From contig VYZI01000085.1 of the NCBI GenBank assembly GCA_013397695.1, positions 1,037,914 to 1,101,913 on the forward strand: DNA of 64,000 nucleotides, read 5' to 3'. The notes under the pieces are model-generated. The model worked only from the letters and a program-made list of their open reading frames with translations. It did not search any database and was not told where the DNA came from. Positions 24,901 to 39,359 of this stretch are shown piece by piece (positions within the stretch are counted from its first letter, which is position 1; each line of letters starts with the position of its first letter). A program made the position numbers and the translations under genes. The stretch is from Centropus unirufus. Taxonomy: Eukaryota; Chordata; Aves; Cuculiformes; Centropidae.

Positions 24901-27900
24901 AAAGGCTTTGGAAGTCTTGCAATGCATTCAACAATTGTGGGACTGCATCTAGATGTCTGCAAGCAACACAAGCTATCGAGAATAACACAGATAAACTGCT
25001 GCACTTACATAAATACAAACTTCTGATTTTTTTAACAGCATTATATCCCAAATTCTGTTCTCTAACACTCAATATATAATCAGAGAAACTTCAGAATTAG
25101 CAGAGTTTTACAAATAAGCTATTTCCAGAAAATCATACATTTCAATTACAAGCTGTAGGTATCCCCTAGCTAACCATTACCGAGCTGCTATGGGAGTAAA
25201 ATACAGGGACAAATGCAGAAGGAAAGGATTTGCCTGGTTTTGTTGCAAAGTATGCACCAAGCAAGTCCGAATTTCAGGGCAATATCGCACACACACAAAA
25301 TTCACCTCTTCAGGCCTTGCAGATGTATATGCAAGGCATATTCACATACACCTCTGTATATGAATCCAGGTCTCCAAGGCCAACCCAGATCCTGAGCTCC
25401 TTCAGTGATGGATGCTTTTATTCACTATAATTTAACACAAAATCTATCTTTTATCGAAAATTCACCAGGTGATTTTGCCTGAAAACAAACTGTCTATGGA
25501 CAAATATGTGTAATTAATTCCCAAAACGCTCAGCTCAGTGAAGGTCCGCTCTGGTTCTCCCAAAATACATCACTGACTCTAAGGGTGCTCAGAAGATCAG
25601 CACAAGATTCAGCAAAAGTTGCAACACTGTGCAATATTTGTACCCCTCAAAATAAGGAATCTTCTCAAATTCTAGAGAAATAAAATTCTAGTGATTTGGG
25701 AATATCAATGGACAGCTTGCAATCTCTGAGCAGAAGGAAAACAAAATATATCCTGTCAACCTGAAATCCTTTTTTTTATTAGACTGTTTTTCATTATAGA
25801 TCCATAAAGTGGATCAAAAAGGGGTTTTGTCCCAGTTTTCCGCAGGAAAAACAATTTTGTACATGTGTTAAATATAACTGAGACGTGGAAGAAGAGGTTG
25901 ACCACATACTCCAACCCTCAACAGGCAAGATTAAAAAAAAGACAAATTTTAAATTCCAAAGTAAAGCTATTGAAACACTCACAGCTGGGTATAGTGGGGT
26001 GCTCTGTAGCAGATATTTTCTCAAGAAACAACATGTCTTTTGTGTATATTAGGTAAAACATGCACAGGTAGTACAGAGGAATATAAAGCATTATACATAA
26101 AGGTCACTCATGTATCTTTAAACCGGGACATTTCAGTGGAGGTAAAAAAATACCAAACTGCAAAGGAGGGGAAAGCCAATGTGAAAAAGAACAAATCGCA
26201 TTGTACTTTGCTATATAATTATATTGTATATACAAAAGTCACACAATTCCCTTTGACACTGCTGATTGCCACGAGCAAAACAACTGGAAAACAACATGCT
26301 TTTAATATGTGCAACATAACAACACAATCCCTCTGATGGCAGAATTCGACACAAATATAATCCTATAAAAAGTCAGCACACGTGTAATCTATTGAAAAGT
26401 GTTAACAAGGTATAACACAGTCTTAGCTGTATTTCCAGTCTCTGTTATTAAATATAACCAGGGAATAACAGTAAAAATTAACCTAAAGCTTAACGGCTTA
26501 TGTAAGAATGCTTTAATAAAAAACCTGTTTCGGAGGTTATTGAACTGTACAATTAAACCCCTCCCACTAAATACTTTTCAGAGTAATTTCCATCTACAGC
26601 TTATTCAGCAAACCAAAATGCCAATGCATTTCTTCAATTTCCACTTCTTTGAACCTGTTAATGTATTAATAAAAAAAGATTTATTTGTGTTATTAGCTAC
26701 ACATAACCCTCTTGTCTAAAAAGTAGCTTTGAATACAAAATTTCTGAGATACACATGAACCTACCAAATATCTAAAAGATCATTTTGATTTTCTTCTGCA
26801 AGTTATGTTTGATTTACATCAATTAGATCTTTCACACAAGGTATCATATAACAGGAAGGCTAATAACCCAGAAATAACCTCATTAAAAAAGACAGCATAT
26901 CGGTCTAAGCAGAATGAACTCTAAGCAGAAAAATTAGTGACCTGGAAAGTAGCAGGAAGAGGTAATAGCAATACAGAGAAAAAATACATTCCCATTAGCC
27001 AGTCAAAAGTAGAAATCACCAGCAATAAAGTAAAAATACAATGGAAGCATAAGGAGAACTTTAAAAAATATTTTTATCTTTTGAAATGCTGTAACATAAA
27101 ACACATCCCCCCAAACTCAGATACTGTCTAAAATCACGCTACTACCATGAGTTAGGCTGCAGGTTTTTCAGATGCTTAGAACGGTCTTTGGCAGAATATT
27201 ATTAGCAAGTCTAATACATTTATATTAAATTATCAGTGTATGATTCCAGTGTCTGTGGATTCATCTATTTTAAGATTAATGGTTAATAATAGCAACTGAA
27301 GTTGGATTTACATAGCTACCCCTTGTCTAATGTTAACTGCTTAGATTCAAAGCATAGCAAAACCTTTTAAAATTATTTTCTTTCATATATTGACAATATT
27401 TTTGGAAAACAACTTTTTTGTTTTAATTTTGAGAAAAGTTTTCAAGATAAAGACACCTTTTCTTAAATTTTTATTAAATGCTTTGTTAGATAGGCAGCTG
27501 CTTTCATCCAGATCAAATCTGCCAGTGTAAATGAAAACAAAAAGCACTTAAATATCCATTGGATCACAAAGTTTATTCTGGTTTTATTTGGCAAAATACC
27601 TATATTTTTTCAATTTCCAAAGCAAATTAAATCAAATCAAACTAATAGGAGATATTATTGAGTAACTTACAGTAATATTTCTCGCCCTGGTTTTTATGTG
27701 TCTTTTGAAAACAAACTACCTCAACCTCATCTTAAGGAAAGGAGGGAAAACTAGGAATGTTTCGTCCTAGGTTTAGGATGTTTCTAAGAGGTTTAATCCG
27801 CTTAAAAGGAACATGGTTTTCTTTAGTTCTCGACTGCTCCTGGGACCACTACAACATCAGGAGTCAGAGGGGCTTCTTTAAATGTTATGGTATCTCCTCG

Positions 27901-30900
27901 CGCTCTCTTCTATAGCATTTAATTGCCACGAAGCAACACGTTACAGTACACCGAAACACCAAAATGCTCTATAGCAAACAATTTTGGAAGGAAACAATAA
28001 AAAATCTAAAATGAAGAAAAATTTCAACTCACTCCTGTACTGTTACTTCTGCCTTTAATATGAACACTCACTAAAATAAATACTAGTGCATGTTTTTTTT
28101 AAAATCTATAATAAGGAGAAGAAGAGAGGCACCAAGAAGGACAATAGTTTCCAAAGGCACATGGTGTGTAAACGGACAAGCTGGAAAGAAAATTAGAGGG
28201 GTCTGATGTCACACGTGCCACCTCCAACAGCAACGGTCATTGGCACAAATGCTGCTGGGAAGGACAACTACTACTCTCTTGAAGTGAAATTGTATATATA
28301 CCACTGGAGATTTTATTAGGGCTATACAGGAAGAAATATCAGAAGGCATAGTTCTAAATTTTATATTTATAATGTTGTAAAAGTCCGTATTGCTAAAGGT
28401 AAAGCATCCTCACCTTTTGAGCGCAGATATTCCTAAAAAAATAAAAAAGGTAAAGCATGGACACATTATCAAACAACGACCCTCCCTGAGACAAACAGCA
28501 GAGTGAAACATCACAAATTTCTTCCTCCTAAAATCAACGTAAACTCCCAGCCCCTGGATTTGGAGGCATCCATGAGAAATCTTCTGGCACATTTTCTCAG
28601 ATATCATCAAAAGTTGATGGGAGATGGGCACTTAATCCCCCTTTATGACTTTCAAAAAAGATGTGGCCAGCTACTTTTAATTTATTAGAGAACAGATTTG
28701 CAAAGACTCTTTTATTACAGAGGCAGTAAGGGGAGCTATTTTTCCATAAAATATATGTAAATATGATTTATGAAAGAAACAAATATTACTGAAGTGAGGG
28801 ATAAATTGTTTCAAAACTTTATGTTCATATAAGCTAGGTAAAAGTACATATTGCTTCAATATTTTTTCTTCTTTCATATTTTGGTTTCTCTCCCGGGTAA
28901 CTAGAAGACAGATTCTCTGTATTCTGTTAACCTCATACTTGCAAGCACAGTGTCTTTACTGAAGGCATCTGCTATGAAATTACTAAAGAAAATGAAAGTA
29001 GAACACATACTATTACACAGTTAGTGATCAGATTGCTGCTCCAAGAAAAGAAAAAAGGTGCCACCACCGGAATTAAGATTCGCAAAACTTAATGGAGAAT
29101 TTACTTCTGAAGCCTCAGATATAGGAGTATCGTATGTAAATGTTTTCTGAAATNAAATAAAATGCTTCCTGGAAGCAACACTGCAGAAACAAATGTAATC
29201 ATGAATCTGTTAAATGTATACTAATTTACTTGAAATAGTCCTTTTCCAATTTTCTTTCCTTTTTCCCCTCTAGACTGACTGACATGAAAGAAAACACAAA
29301 ATTATACTATAAACATCAAACAGTCCACAGGAGAAGATAAGAAAAGAGCAGAATTCCTTTCCAACCCTGCAAATTATAGTCAACTGCATCAAAATGCCAA
29401 TGAACATCCTGACAGCTCTTGGTATCAGCTGGGCACCGAATTCCAGCTAGGGACAAGAGGGAATATCTGTGTTCAGATATCCCAAGGGATTTTGGTTAAG
29501 TACTTAATACCCTTGAAAGCTTCGTTTTAATAGCTCGTTCAAAGTTTATCATAAAAACCCCTTGAACTCATTGCAGCTCTCTCTGATTGAATCAAACATT
29601 TATACTTTAAATAGTGATGAGGAGGAAAGCAGATAGAAAAGCCCTTTATCAATGAGCTGGCTGATATCTACTGGGCTTTATTGTATGACGATGATAGCGG
29701 AGTTCCCAAGAAATGACCAAGGCTGCTCACATAAAGAACTCAACATACAAAAACTAGCTTTTTAACTCAAAAAGGCTCTGCTACACAATAAAGCACTACT
29801 CTTGTGATGTACTGAAGGCAACTCGAATTTTAAAAAATACTTGAGCAGAGCCAGACTAAATCTTTTCTCTGCATACGCCAATGACTCCATGATGGTTACT
29901 TTCATGACCAAGAAACTTCTGTAGATTTTAACTGGAGAACTTAATAAATGTTGGCCACTCTTGTGCTGGCCCTGGACATTCACATTGTATAAGCTCGGAA
30001 AGAAGCAAACTGCAGTGAACACTTTTGAAAAGCCACTTAAAACTTCACAGTAGAAATTTTAAATTGTCCAGAAATGTAGATGAGAACACGCTCGTCCCTT
30101 TTCCAGCCAGCACGACGCTTTTTCAAGAATTTCCTTTGCGGAAGACTCCAAGAGGTTCTTCTCCATGTCTGTCTCGTGCTGCTGCAGGCTTGCACAAGAA
30201 GGAATGTGGTATCCCTAATAAAAGCACCATGTGCTGCACTGACCCCATCAATTTCCCATCAAAACCCTACACAAAACTGTAAAACCCCAAGTGCTGATAC
30301 AAGTCTTGGTGAACCCAGAGCCTTTCTTTGCATGTTGGAAGCCGCAGCTTAAACACTTGTGCACTAAGGCAACACACATTGAGTGCAATAGCAGGGCTTT
30401 GGCCCCCACGGTATTTTTAATATGTATTATGTTGTTTAAAATAAGACTTTATCACCAAACTGAGGTGCCCATATGTCTCCTATTTCTAAAGTTAAACAGT
30501 CTTTTTAAGCACAGGCAAGACTTATATTACCAAAAAAATAAAAAGGCTTTGCTGACTGGTGACAGCGGATGATGGAGCACTTTCTAACTATGACCTGGTA
30601 TGTCTAAAGAAGATTTAAGAATATTTTTCTTACAATTGGTCAATGAGATATTTGGAGCAGAGAGGAGGGAAAGAAGAAGGGGTGAAATGGCAACTGGCTA
30701 GTATGTCAGACGTGACAGTCAAATGTTACCAGGACTCAATCCTGGAGAAATATGGACTTCACAGTAAAGGTTGCTTAAAACAAAAGCCCATTTATCTGAA
30801 TGCTGAAGACATTTAATCAATTTACATGAAAGATTTCAAAATTAGTCAGACTGTAATGAACTATGAAATACTGATTAATGAATTTTTGCAATGTTTGATT

Positions 30901-31118
30901 AGAAACTTAACATGTACGCTAGCACATTTTGCCATCACAGCATTTATAAACTAATATTTGTTTCTTGGAATTACCAGAGTGTAAACAGGCCCTGGATTAT
31001 GGGGCTGAGCATGTTTAATATTAACTAAACACTTTATTTCAAAAGTTGTGACAATTTTTAACTTACCAAAATATCATTTTAAATTGAATAAAAAACAAAA
31101 AGATATTTTCATATTTAC
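21936..31118. other. Non-coding AT-rich DNA
   Basis: About 9 kb with no recognised gene or transposon. A 19-base minus-strand exon-like block at 28414-28432 has an excellent acceptor (TTTTTTATTTTTTTAG) and donor (AAAAG|GTGAGG). Minus-strand frames of 92 and 101 codons at 23339-23617 and 23625-23930 show no domain. The ambiguous base is at 29154. Confidence 0.6.
29154..29154. other. Ambiguous base (n)
   Basis: A single undetermined base in AT-rich sequence (CTGAAATNAAATAAAATGC). It marks a low-quality call or unresolved polymorphism in the assembly. Confidence 0.99.
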
Positions 31119-31232
31119 CTGTCCTACCTCATTTCTTGTACTAGTGTGTTTACTACAACCTCTTAGATCTTTCTTGCATTTCATTAAGCAATCTGAGTAA
31201 CGTCGGTCATTTAGAAGCCTTTTTCTCATCTC
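31119..31232 (-). CDS. Possible 114-nt coding exon
   Basis: The minus-strand acceptor GTTTTTTTCATCTTTGTAG and the donor CAG|GTAAAT enclose 38 codons open in a single frame, phase 0 to 0. The peptide starts EMRKRLLNDRRYSDCLMKCK, continues KDLRGCSKHTSTRNEVGQ, and is basic with four cysteines. No family is recognised. Its exit phase fits the tiny candidate at 28414-28432 (phase 0 to 1) and then 19746-19850 and 18818-18891 (entry phase 1). The signals are among the best found, but there is no independent support. Confidence 0.28.
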
Positions 31233-31861
31233 CTACAAAGATGAAAAAAACAGTTCAAGTTGCATTTAATTGTATTGTAAGTTTACAGTTATGCAGAAAT
31301 GCGGCTCATCAAGCAGAAATTTATTGCCTAAATTGCAACCGAGGAAAAACGGCCCAGCGATATGCACCAGAGTTGGTGGGAATTTTACTACAGATTTCAT
31401 AGGGAGCCAAGGACAAATATGAAGTAACAAAATAAATGCAACTCAAGACCATTTAATATTATGGTCAAAATAAAGTTTCAGTTGAGTACAAAGCCCAGCT
31501 TTCACATCTTCGGTGCCAGGCATGCCCATAGTTAGGAAACACACACATTTAGATATTTATGAGTACACATATGAGGAAATGTGTTGCATACAAAACAGCC
31601 CCTTACATTAACAGGAAAACTGTTGCTTCTACATATTTGTCTTTATTATTGTTATTATCTCTTCTCTGATACCAATTAACAAGCTTTAATGACATCACTT
31701 TTTACCTTCACAGGGCAAGTCATCATTAAGGAGGAGATGCAGATGCTCCTGGCCTCAGTGTCATTTTGGGGCTAATTGGCTGGAATGGTCACTTGTGGGA
31801 TACCTAAATGCTAAGAAGTGAGACTTTGAGTAATTTCTCGATATTGGTTCAGTTGCTATTT

Positions 31862-31986
31862 TCTAAACCATACATAGTTCTAAGGAGATATTAATCACTC
31901 ATGTCTAAACCATACATAGTTCTAAGGAGATATTAATCACTCATGTCTAAACCATACATAGTTCTAAGGAGATATTAATCACTCAT
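31862..31986. repeat. Perfect 42-bp tandem triplication
   Basis: Three head-to-tail copies of a 42-bp unit beginning TCTAAACCATACATAGTTCT lie at 31862-31903, 31904-31945 and 31946-31986. The first two are identical. The third is identical for its first 41 bases, after which the sequence becomes unique. There is no divergence between copies, so the expansion is recent or is kept homogeneous. The unit has no open frame of note. Confidence 0.97.
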
Positions 31987-33310
31987 TCACCAGTTGACAT
32001 ATGACCTTATAATTTAGACTCAATATATATTGCTTTTACTCAAACCACAGGTATCAGGTAAATAAGATTCTGAGCCTTTCTTAATTTTATATTTTCTTAT
32101 ACCTTTTTATAATGGTCATAATCTTGTTAATTAGAGTCTGATAATCTGAGCAAGCTCAGACACACAAAAAAATAGACCTTCCTTTCATGACAATATTCTA
32201 ACTAAAAAATATAAATGGTAACAGAGTTAGCAAACCCAGAAATAGATCACCTATTTTATGAGGTCATCAACCAGTGTAACAGTGTTATGGCAGTGAATGA
32301 TTTTATAAGGTATTACTACAACAATCTTGTTTTGCAATTGGTTAGCTCTAGCTTCTTTTTATTGCATGTGAAATCAAGAGATCCCTTCATCCACAGTGAA
32401 AAATGGAGAACCATTCAGTTTGGGGTTTGTGGTTGCTACTAGCAACAAATACTGGAATACTGCCATCTTGCCTCTTGTTTTAAATGAGATTTGAATAATC
32501 AATTTAATAGTGGATAGAGTACATACTTAAAGAAATAATCACTTGTCATATCTTAAGAAAACTTTAGTATAAAAAAATCCATTGTATGAATTAATGCAGA
32601 GCACATAGGCATCTAAAGAGATGAAGCAATTGTTAATTTTCTTTACTATCGCCTCAAAACCTTCAGCATAGAAGGTTTTAGGTGATCACATAAAACAGTT
32701 TATAATCAGGAAGAACACTAAGTGTGATTTGTTTGTTACAGGCATCCAAATCCAGTAGCGAACTGGTAGAGATTAAAGCGTATAGAAACGTGACATTTTG
32801 AACACACTTCAAAACCCTACGTGATCCACAGTAGCAGGGATAAAATTACACACAGAAGAGAAATAAGCAGAAATTGGAAAATATTCATGTTGCTATTGCT
32901 ACTTTGTACAGGACAAAAAGAGAGTTTGGAATGTGGGACATCCAAACTTGTCTCGTTCGATTATCAGATGGATTACACAGATCGCTGGCAGTGTGTTCCC
33001 ACACGGTGCAGCGAGGCCAGCGGTAGGACATAAGTGTTGATTCTGTCCTGGAAACACTGGACTTGTATGAAGAGGCTTAATTCTCAATTTGCATACTAAA
33101 CTGTCATCACAGAAAAGATAAATAGGAATCTGATGTGCAACCACAGCAAATTAGGAAAGCACATTCACTGTGGAAGACACAAGATAAACCTTAATCCCAC
33201 TCCTCGCCAATGCAGATTTTGCCTGGAATTTGAAGTCACTGTTTTCAGCTCACCTTGGATGAATGAAGTTCATTCCTCCCATGGGAAATGTTACTCCTGG
33301 AAAGCCTTAC

Positions 33311-33400
33311 CTTTGAATTGAGCGTTTAATGTAATGAAAGCAAGTGATGTGTTGTAGCACGTTTGTAGCAGTTTTGAGACCAGCTCTATCTACAACATCT
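33311..33400 (-). CDS. Possible 90-nt exon
   Basis: The minus-strand acceptor GCATCTTCTTTCCTAAAG and the donor CAAAG|GTAAGG bound 90 bases. Only the phase 2 to 2 frame is open, giving DVVDRAGLKTATNVLQHITC then FHYIKRSIQ. No family is recognised, and no in-phase partner joins it directly to the candidate at 31119-31232. Confidence 0.15.
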
Positions 33401-33929
33401 CTTTAGGAAAGAAGATGCTTCAAGCCAGACTTGTGCCCAGGCTATCACCTGCCTTTCCCAAGCTGCACAGACTTTTCCAGGTACAAAATAAAGAAAGCGC
33501 AGGTAAGATACACAGTAGGGGAATTGGTCTATTCTCCATAGTTCGTGGCTTATGAAGTAAAACAGACTTTACCTCCCTTGACAGGTGCCAACCATATGAT
33601 CATTCCCACTCTATGTGATTTATTCTTCTTGGTCATCTTCCAGCTGGCATAGAGAGAGCAACAAGAACTGCCAATCAAGTGACTCGATCTGAGACAAACC
33701 CTGGATTCCAGGCAGGACGACATATCCAGGCAGGGTTCCAGTGACTTGCAGGTGTCATTTATAATTTCCATTACTTGTGGGCTTATTATGACTTTTCCCC
33801 ACAAATGCTGAGTACATTTTGCTAATGAATGCTGCCAAATTTATAACAAGTGTATCGATATAATTTGAGCCACTGAATGGTGATATATATTTTTTAATAA
33901 AATGAAAATATAGATGTGCCAGGTGGTTA

Positions 33930-34150
33930 GAAGATAATATAAGCTCTATACGGGAACTTTTTAGCTCCGTCAGGTTGGCCTGCAAGCTGCAGTTTCATAG
34001 GGAGTGAATCACAGGGGCATCTGGTAGGAGAGGATTGTTTAAGCCTTTATTTCAATACTTATTGCTGTTTGCAGCAGTTTCTTGTGACCATTTATCACTG
34101 GCATTTATAAAACACTAATCACCATGGAAATGCCTAGCATAGATCCCAAG
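33930..34150. promoter_or_regulatory. Candidate regulatory element
   Basis: Contains CATTTATCACTGGCATTTAT followed by AAAACACTAATCACCATGG, with a TAAT core, and GAGGATTGTTTAAGCC. The composition is more complex than the flanks, and the evidence is pattern impression only. Confidence 0.2.
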
Positions 34151-37100
34151 CCAAAAAGACAGAAAGTCACTGGCTCCTTTATCAGATCTTTTCTCTCAGA
34201 AGTAGTATCTGTAGGTGGCTTTTCCATGCAATGTTCTATTTTAATAAGTGCATTCCCAAAGAACTAAACAGACTTGACAAACCTCCCAATATGGAAAAGG
34301 ACAAACTGTTAATTAACTTCCCCAGAAGGTTTTTATAACATGAGAGTAAAAGAAGAGCTAATAATAGTCATTTGATGGTCAAAAGAAGGAATTTTCAACC
34401 ACAGGAAAAGCAATCATGCTGAGGAACTTGAGGAAAGAAGTCCTTCACTCAGACGGACAAGTATGCAAATATCCATCAGAATAAAAACAAACACTCAAGA
34501 AAATAAATTTTCCAAAAGTACGAATGCGTCACTGCATTACTCCAGTATTTATGCTTTTTGTGAGTCACTGAGGTCTAGCAATGAATATCACCGTGACTGG
34601 TTTTACCAGGCAGAGCAGCGACTCTGTATGCTCCAAAACATGAATGCTGTGAGTTTCCAGCTCTAGTCATGTCTGTTGGGCATCAAGCCCAGAGAGGTTT
34701 ACTAGGGAGCTTACTTGCACCACTTAAGTAATTGCAAGTGTTGTTACCCTTTTTTTTAAAAAGGCCACTTTTAATCATTCATTTAACAGAAGTACTGAAA
34801 TAACAAGAATTAAATGCTATCCATGCTAAAAAAAATGATTTTCTTTCCTGTTTCTGAAGTTTCTATCTTTTGGTTAACAAATGACACTCAAACAAAAAAC
34901 TCTATACAAATCCATTCTTTTGGGATTTTTTTTTTTTCCATTTTAGGATAAGTCATAACATTACATTAGGGAGTAAAGTGGTCCTTGCTCTCTAACAATC
35001 ATAAACTTACCAAGCCAGATGTTGCTTTCACCTGCACCTACCGCAATCTATTTCTAGCTCACTTAATAAAATCACAATTGGAACTGCGGCTCAGAAAGTG
35101 CTGGGAAAATACAAAAATACAAAGCAGATGTGAAAGGAGAGCTATGTATGTATGGACATAGCAGTAAAAACCTTGATTCCATAAGTTTTCTTGCAAGCCA
35201 CATGCTTATCGTGCTGTTTTAAACCATGAATCATTCTGAATAATATTTTTGTTCCTGAAATTTATACACACACAGTTCCCCAAAAACATGTTCTTGCAAA
35301 ATTTTCTGAAGCTCTTTCTTTCTTTCTCTAAAGTTAACAGACCAGATAGCTCCCACCAGACAGAACTTAACTGAAATCCTCAGAGAATTAATGGAACATG
35401 ACCTAAAATGAGTATCATCAAAACCAACAAGCGCACCAAAGTATTTACATGGTAAACTGTAATAAGCATAAAGAGTCAATCACAGGAACTAAACACATTA
35501 ATGTTACTTGCAACACACCTCCTCAAAGATAAGGACCCGTGAGCCAACCAGGCATAGCTGACCAACACCCACTGATTCCTTGCCTTGTACAGAGTGTTAA
35601 GAAGAGAATCCTCAAACATGAACCTGCTCAAAGCAGAGATGCTCAACAGAGCGAATACAAAGTGTTGTAGAAAAGCAGTAGTGATACTGAAATTTGGGGC
35701 CATTAGGTATGCTTTGAAACTGCCCGCTAGCTCCAATTTATTTATCGCACTTCCAAATGAGCAAGTGACGTAACCTTTAAAACATGAGAGCCACATGGTA
35801 CTATCATGAAGGTCACGGCTGCTCATGTTCCACAAAGTGCAAGGCTTTTTTCAGAACCAGGTGCAAATATGGACTGCATTTTTAGAATTCATCTCTTTTT
35901 CACACCAATGTCCCTTTGTTACCTTGAAGGAGAAAATTTACAAAACATTTGCCACTCAATCTAGTAATTTACTCAGCATATTTCCTGGTGTGTGTTCAAA
36001 TGATCTAAGGGCTTTGTTACAGAGTAAAGGACTGAGAGTGACTCAGATTTTTAAAAAGCAATCTGGAAAACATCCCATATAATGCATCAGCTCATCTACC
36101 ATAGAACTCTGAGGCTAAGGTTTCCTAAGTGGGAGGGAAATATGATTATGCACCTGGCATCAATATGAACTATACCACGCTCATTTTCGTCTCTGAAAAA
36201 CCAGAGGGAGACGCAACCGTTCTGCTTCTCCCTTTTAATTCTGCTAAACTACAAAATATACAGTTTGTTCTGATAGGGCAAGATATGTAAAACTGTAGGT
36301 GAGCTGCTGCTGATCTTGAGAGGATGCTGCTTGCGTCTGAAAAGTGGGATGTGAGTACCAGGAATGAAGATTCATGGGAAACAGGCCTGTACAACCTGCG
36401 TGCAAGTGGGAATGCCAATAGAATGAATGTGGTTAGGGAATGGAGACTGTGAGCCAAATAGAAAGCGAGGGCATTACAAAAAAAAAAAAAAAAAAGGTGT
36501 TTCTGAGGTGTTTCCAGATGTTTTCGTTATGGCTTTCTGCAGCAGTCCTGCAGGCTTAACTGGACAGACCATGGCACCTGCTTCAGGGATGGACCAACAA
36601 GGACGTCTCCTGGCAAGTACCCCCAACTTTTTTCTTCAATGCAAAGAGCTAGAAGGAAAACAAAACCAAAATCTCAGATAGCATTTCTAGTCCCTTCAGT
36701 GTAGATGGACAATATTTAAGGGGCACGAAGGCCATTTGCTCAGGTTCTCGTTTGTTTGTCACAACATTCTTTTGCATTATGCAGTGAAACAAGTGAAAAT
36801 TCCCAATTACCAACGTACCATGACCTCTTTTTCAGACACGAAGCGGACTGAGATGCTCTACTAATCCTCCAGTGTGACGGTTAGTGACAAAGAATAATCT
36901 GATGGCTTTCTCCACAGTTTATTATCTAAGGATTGCAAAGAGTATGATTAGGATGCACTGTGGATAGGCGACAGGAGAATGCTCCGTGATTACGTTGTTC
37001 TGACAACTGCACTGGGATCAGGTGGAACCCAGGGCAGAAGCAGGAGAGGCAGGGGCACAGTTTGCAGCAAAAGCCAGGCTGCGAGTTTCCAGGCTAAAAC

Positions 37101-39359
37101 AAGGGTCTGCCAGGAGCATGGAGCAGATCCAAGCCTTGGAGCTGAGATAGAAATAAATATTCTAGGAATCAGAGAGGACTGCGTGGAGTTTGTTTTAATC
37201 CGGAGGCCGCTAAGCCGATGAACTGAAAAGAAAACCAGGAGAATAGGACCTCTTTCCCAGTCTCTGGCATGCATGAGTTACTTATTTCAACCCCATTTTG
37301 TGAGGGTTTTCCCTCATTCAGCAATTCTGTTCTGCCTTGTTACAGAGTTATTTTGTTTTACATTATTATTAGAGTATTTTGATTAATAAAGCTTGAAAAA
37401 TGGGAATCATTTTGGCCAGCTGATTTTAAAGGAAAGGGGATGGGCAGATCCACCTTGGGTATTCCCATATCGCAGCTCATACTGCTTCCTCTGATTAAAG
37501 GATGTAAGAAAATAGAACGGGTGGATCCCTGTTCCAGCTGCACCAGAAGGGCAGTGGCAGCACAACGTGCCCTCAGGCAACACCCAGTCCATGCCAGCAT
37601 CACTGGGCTGATAGTCTTCTCTTTAGGTATTTTTCATAGAAACAGCAACATATACTTGGGAACCACTAACAGAACAGCTGCCTTTCTTTCAGTTCCTTTA
37701 CGTGAGTTGGGCAGTAAACCTGATGAAGGATGATAAAAGAAAATCTAGTGTACGGCAGGTACGCTATTTTTTAGGATATTAGAATAACCAGATGACTCTG
37801 ACAAACAAATACTTTCTTCCTACAGTAATCACTAGCCAAAATGATAAATTATGCTTTCCCAGAATTTGTAAACATTAGGACTTAATTTTTAAAAGTAGCA
37901 AAAGTCTAAGGTACATGGAAGATGGCTATATTTGATTATTAAGGGTCAGCTGGTATATTAAGAGTCAAATTAAGAGACGCTTTAATGTTTCATGTATGTG
38001 TACCTGTATGCTTATATAGACAGCACAAAAAATACTATGGATCGATACGCTAACAGATACCACAGTGAGGAAATGAGAAATATACTTCAGATGGAATTAG
38101 TACCTATTTGTATTCTAAATGCAATATGAAGAATACTTTTATAAGAAAAGTATTATGACACAGTAATTTGGCCATGAGAGGGTAATTGACTTAAGATATT
38201 CTGATAAAGATCGATCACTAAGGTTTAGAGTTATGACACCAACAAAGTTACAATGACATTAGCACAAAGGGAGAGACACAAATCCATTATAAAGATACAA
38301 TCAAATATTCAAAAAAGCCTGGCATGCTCATTACTTATTCATGCTAATACAAGTATATTAAGAAATCTAAACAGTGTTAGCGTTCAATCACTCACAAACC
38401 AAATGAGGTTTTGCATTTATCAGCCACCAGTCATCAAGACGTAACATTAGCTGTACAAAGGTGGTAATATGGCATAACTGGAGATATTTATATCAGCCTA
38501 CACAGACTGAGAGATACAGTAGGATTTATTAAACTGAGTAATGCCTTCACATCCAGCACAGCAATAAAAGCAATAGCTGTGCAGAAGTCATTTCCCCAGA
38601 CAATAAGATTTACCTTCATAATCACTTAAAGAAGTTGTGTATGCTTTCAAGTGCCTAAAAACAATCTCCTCGCCCTTAATAAATAATTTGCTGTTTAAGT
38701 TTGCAAATGCAGAACTAGGTGCAAAAATTTTTCAAACGTAACCCAAAACCCGGGCGAGTTTTCAGGGTCTCTGCCTGGGGGTGGAGCACCTTTTCTCTTA
38801 GGCTGGTGAAAGAACCACCAAAGTTAATTTAGACTCAAATGGATTTTTATAACTTTAATGAAACTCCCTACATGCCGCACTTGAATCTCAAATGGTTTCA
38901 TCATCCAGACGGTCAAACCCAAGACTCTCACTCAGGCAGGGATACACAGGGCAGACCTTTTAAATCCTTTTCTTGGATGCACGTCAGTCATTTTGCTGGA
39001 TTTTTTTTGTGCTACTTGGTATATCTTTAATTAACCGACTTATCTGATGAGCAAGTCTGGAAACACTCCGGACAAACTGCCCAGTTCAGTGAGAAAGGAA
39101 CCTGCCATGGGGGTGCTGGAGCTCCCTGGTCCAGCAAAATAACTCATGTGCATCTGATCTTGCCTGGCCATCCCTGGACTGTGCCTCTCTTCCCAGGCCT
39201 TATCCCGATTCCCTCATATCAGACCCAAGGGCTATGCTTTTCCACCCATAGTGAAACCATAAATGTTTTGGGGTTGGATGAGGGGCAAAAATCCAGCTTT
39301 GATCACCAAGAAAACAACAGAGGAATAATTCTAGAACTAAATTAAAATATAACTGTTGC
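34151..39359. other. Non-coding DNA
   Basis: No gene or transposon recognised. Weak minus-strand exon-like blocks lie at 35063-35100 and 38614-38654. A (TTTC)4 run is near 35312 and an 18-base poly-A at 36478-36495. Confidence 0.58.
36478..36495. repeat. Poly-A run, 18 bases
   Basis: Eighteen consecutive A. No retrotransposed cDNA, target-site duplication or recognisable SINE is visible upstream of it. Confidence 0.95.

Noticed and set aside
35231..35479. 82-codon minus-strand frame with KKELQKILQEH as a coding exon
   Set aside because: No good donor exists in phase, and the frame overlaps ordinary AT-rich sequence without any recognised domain.
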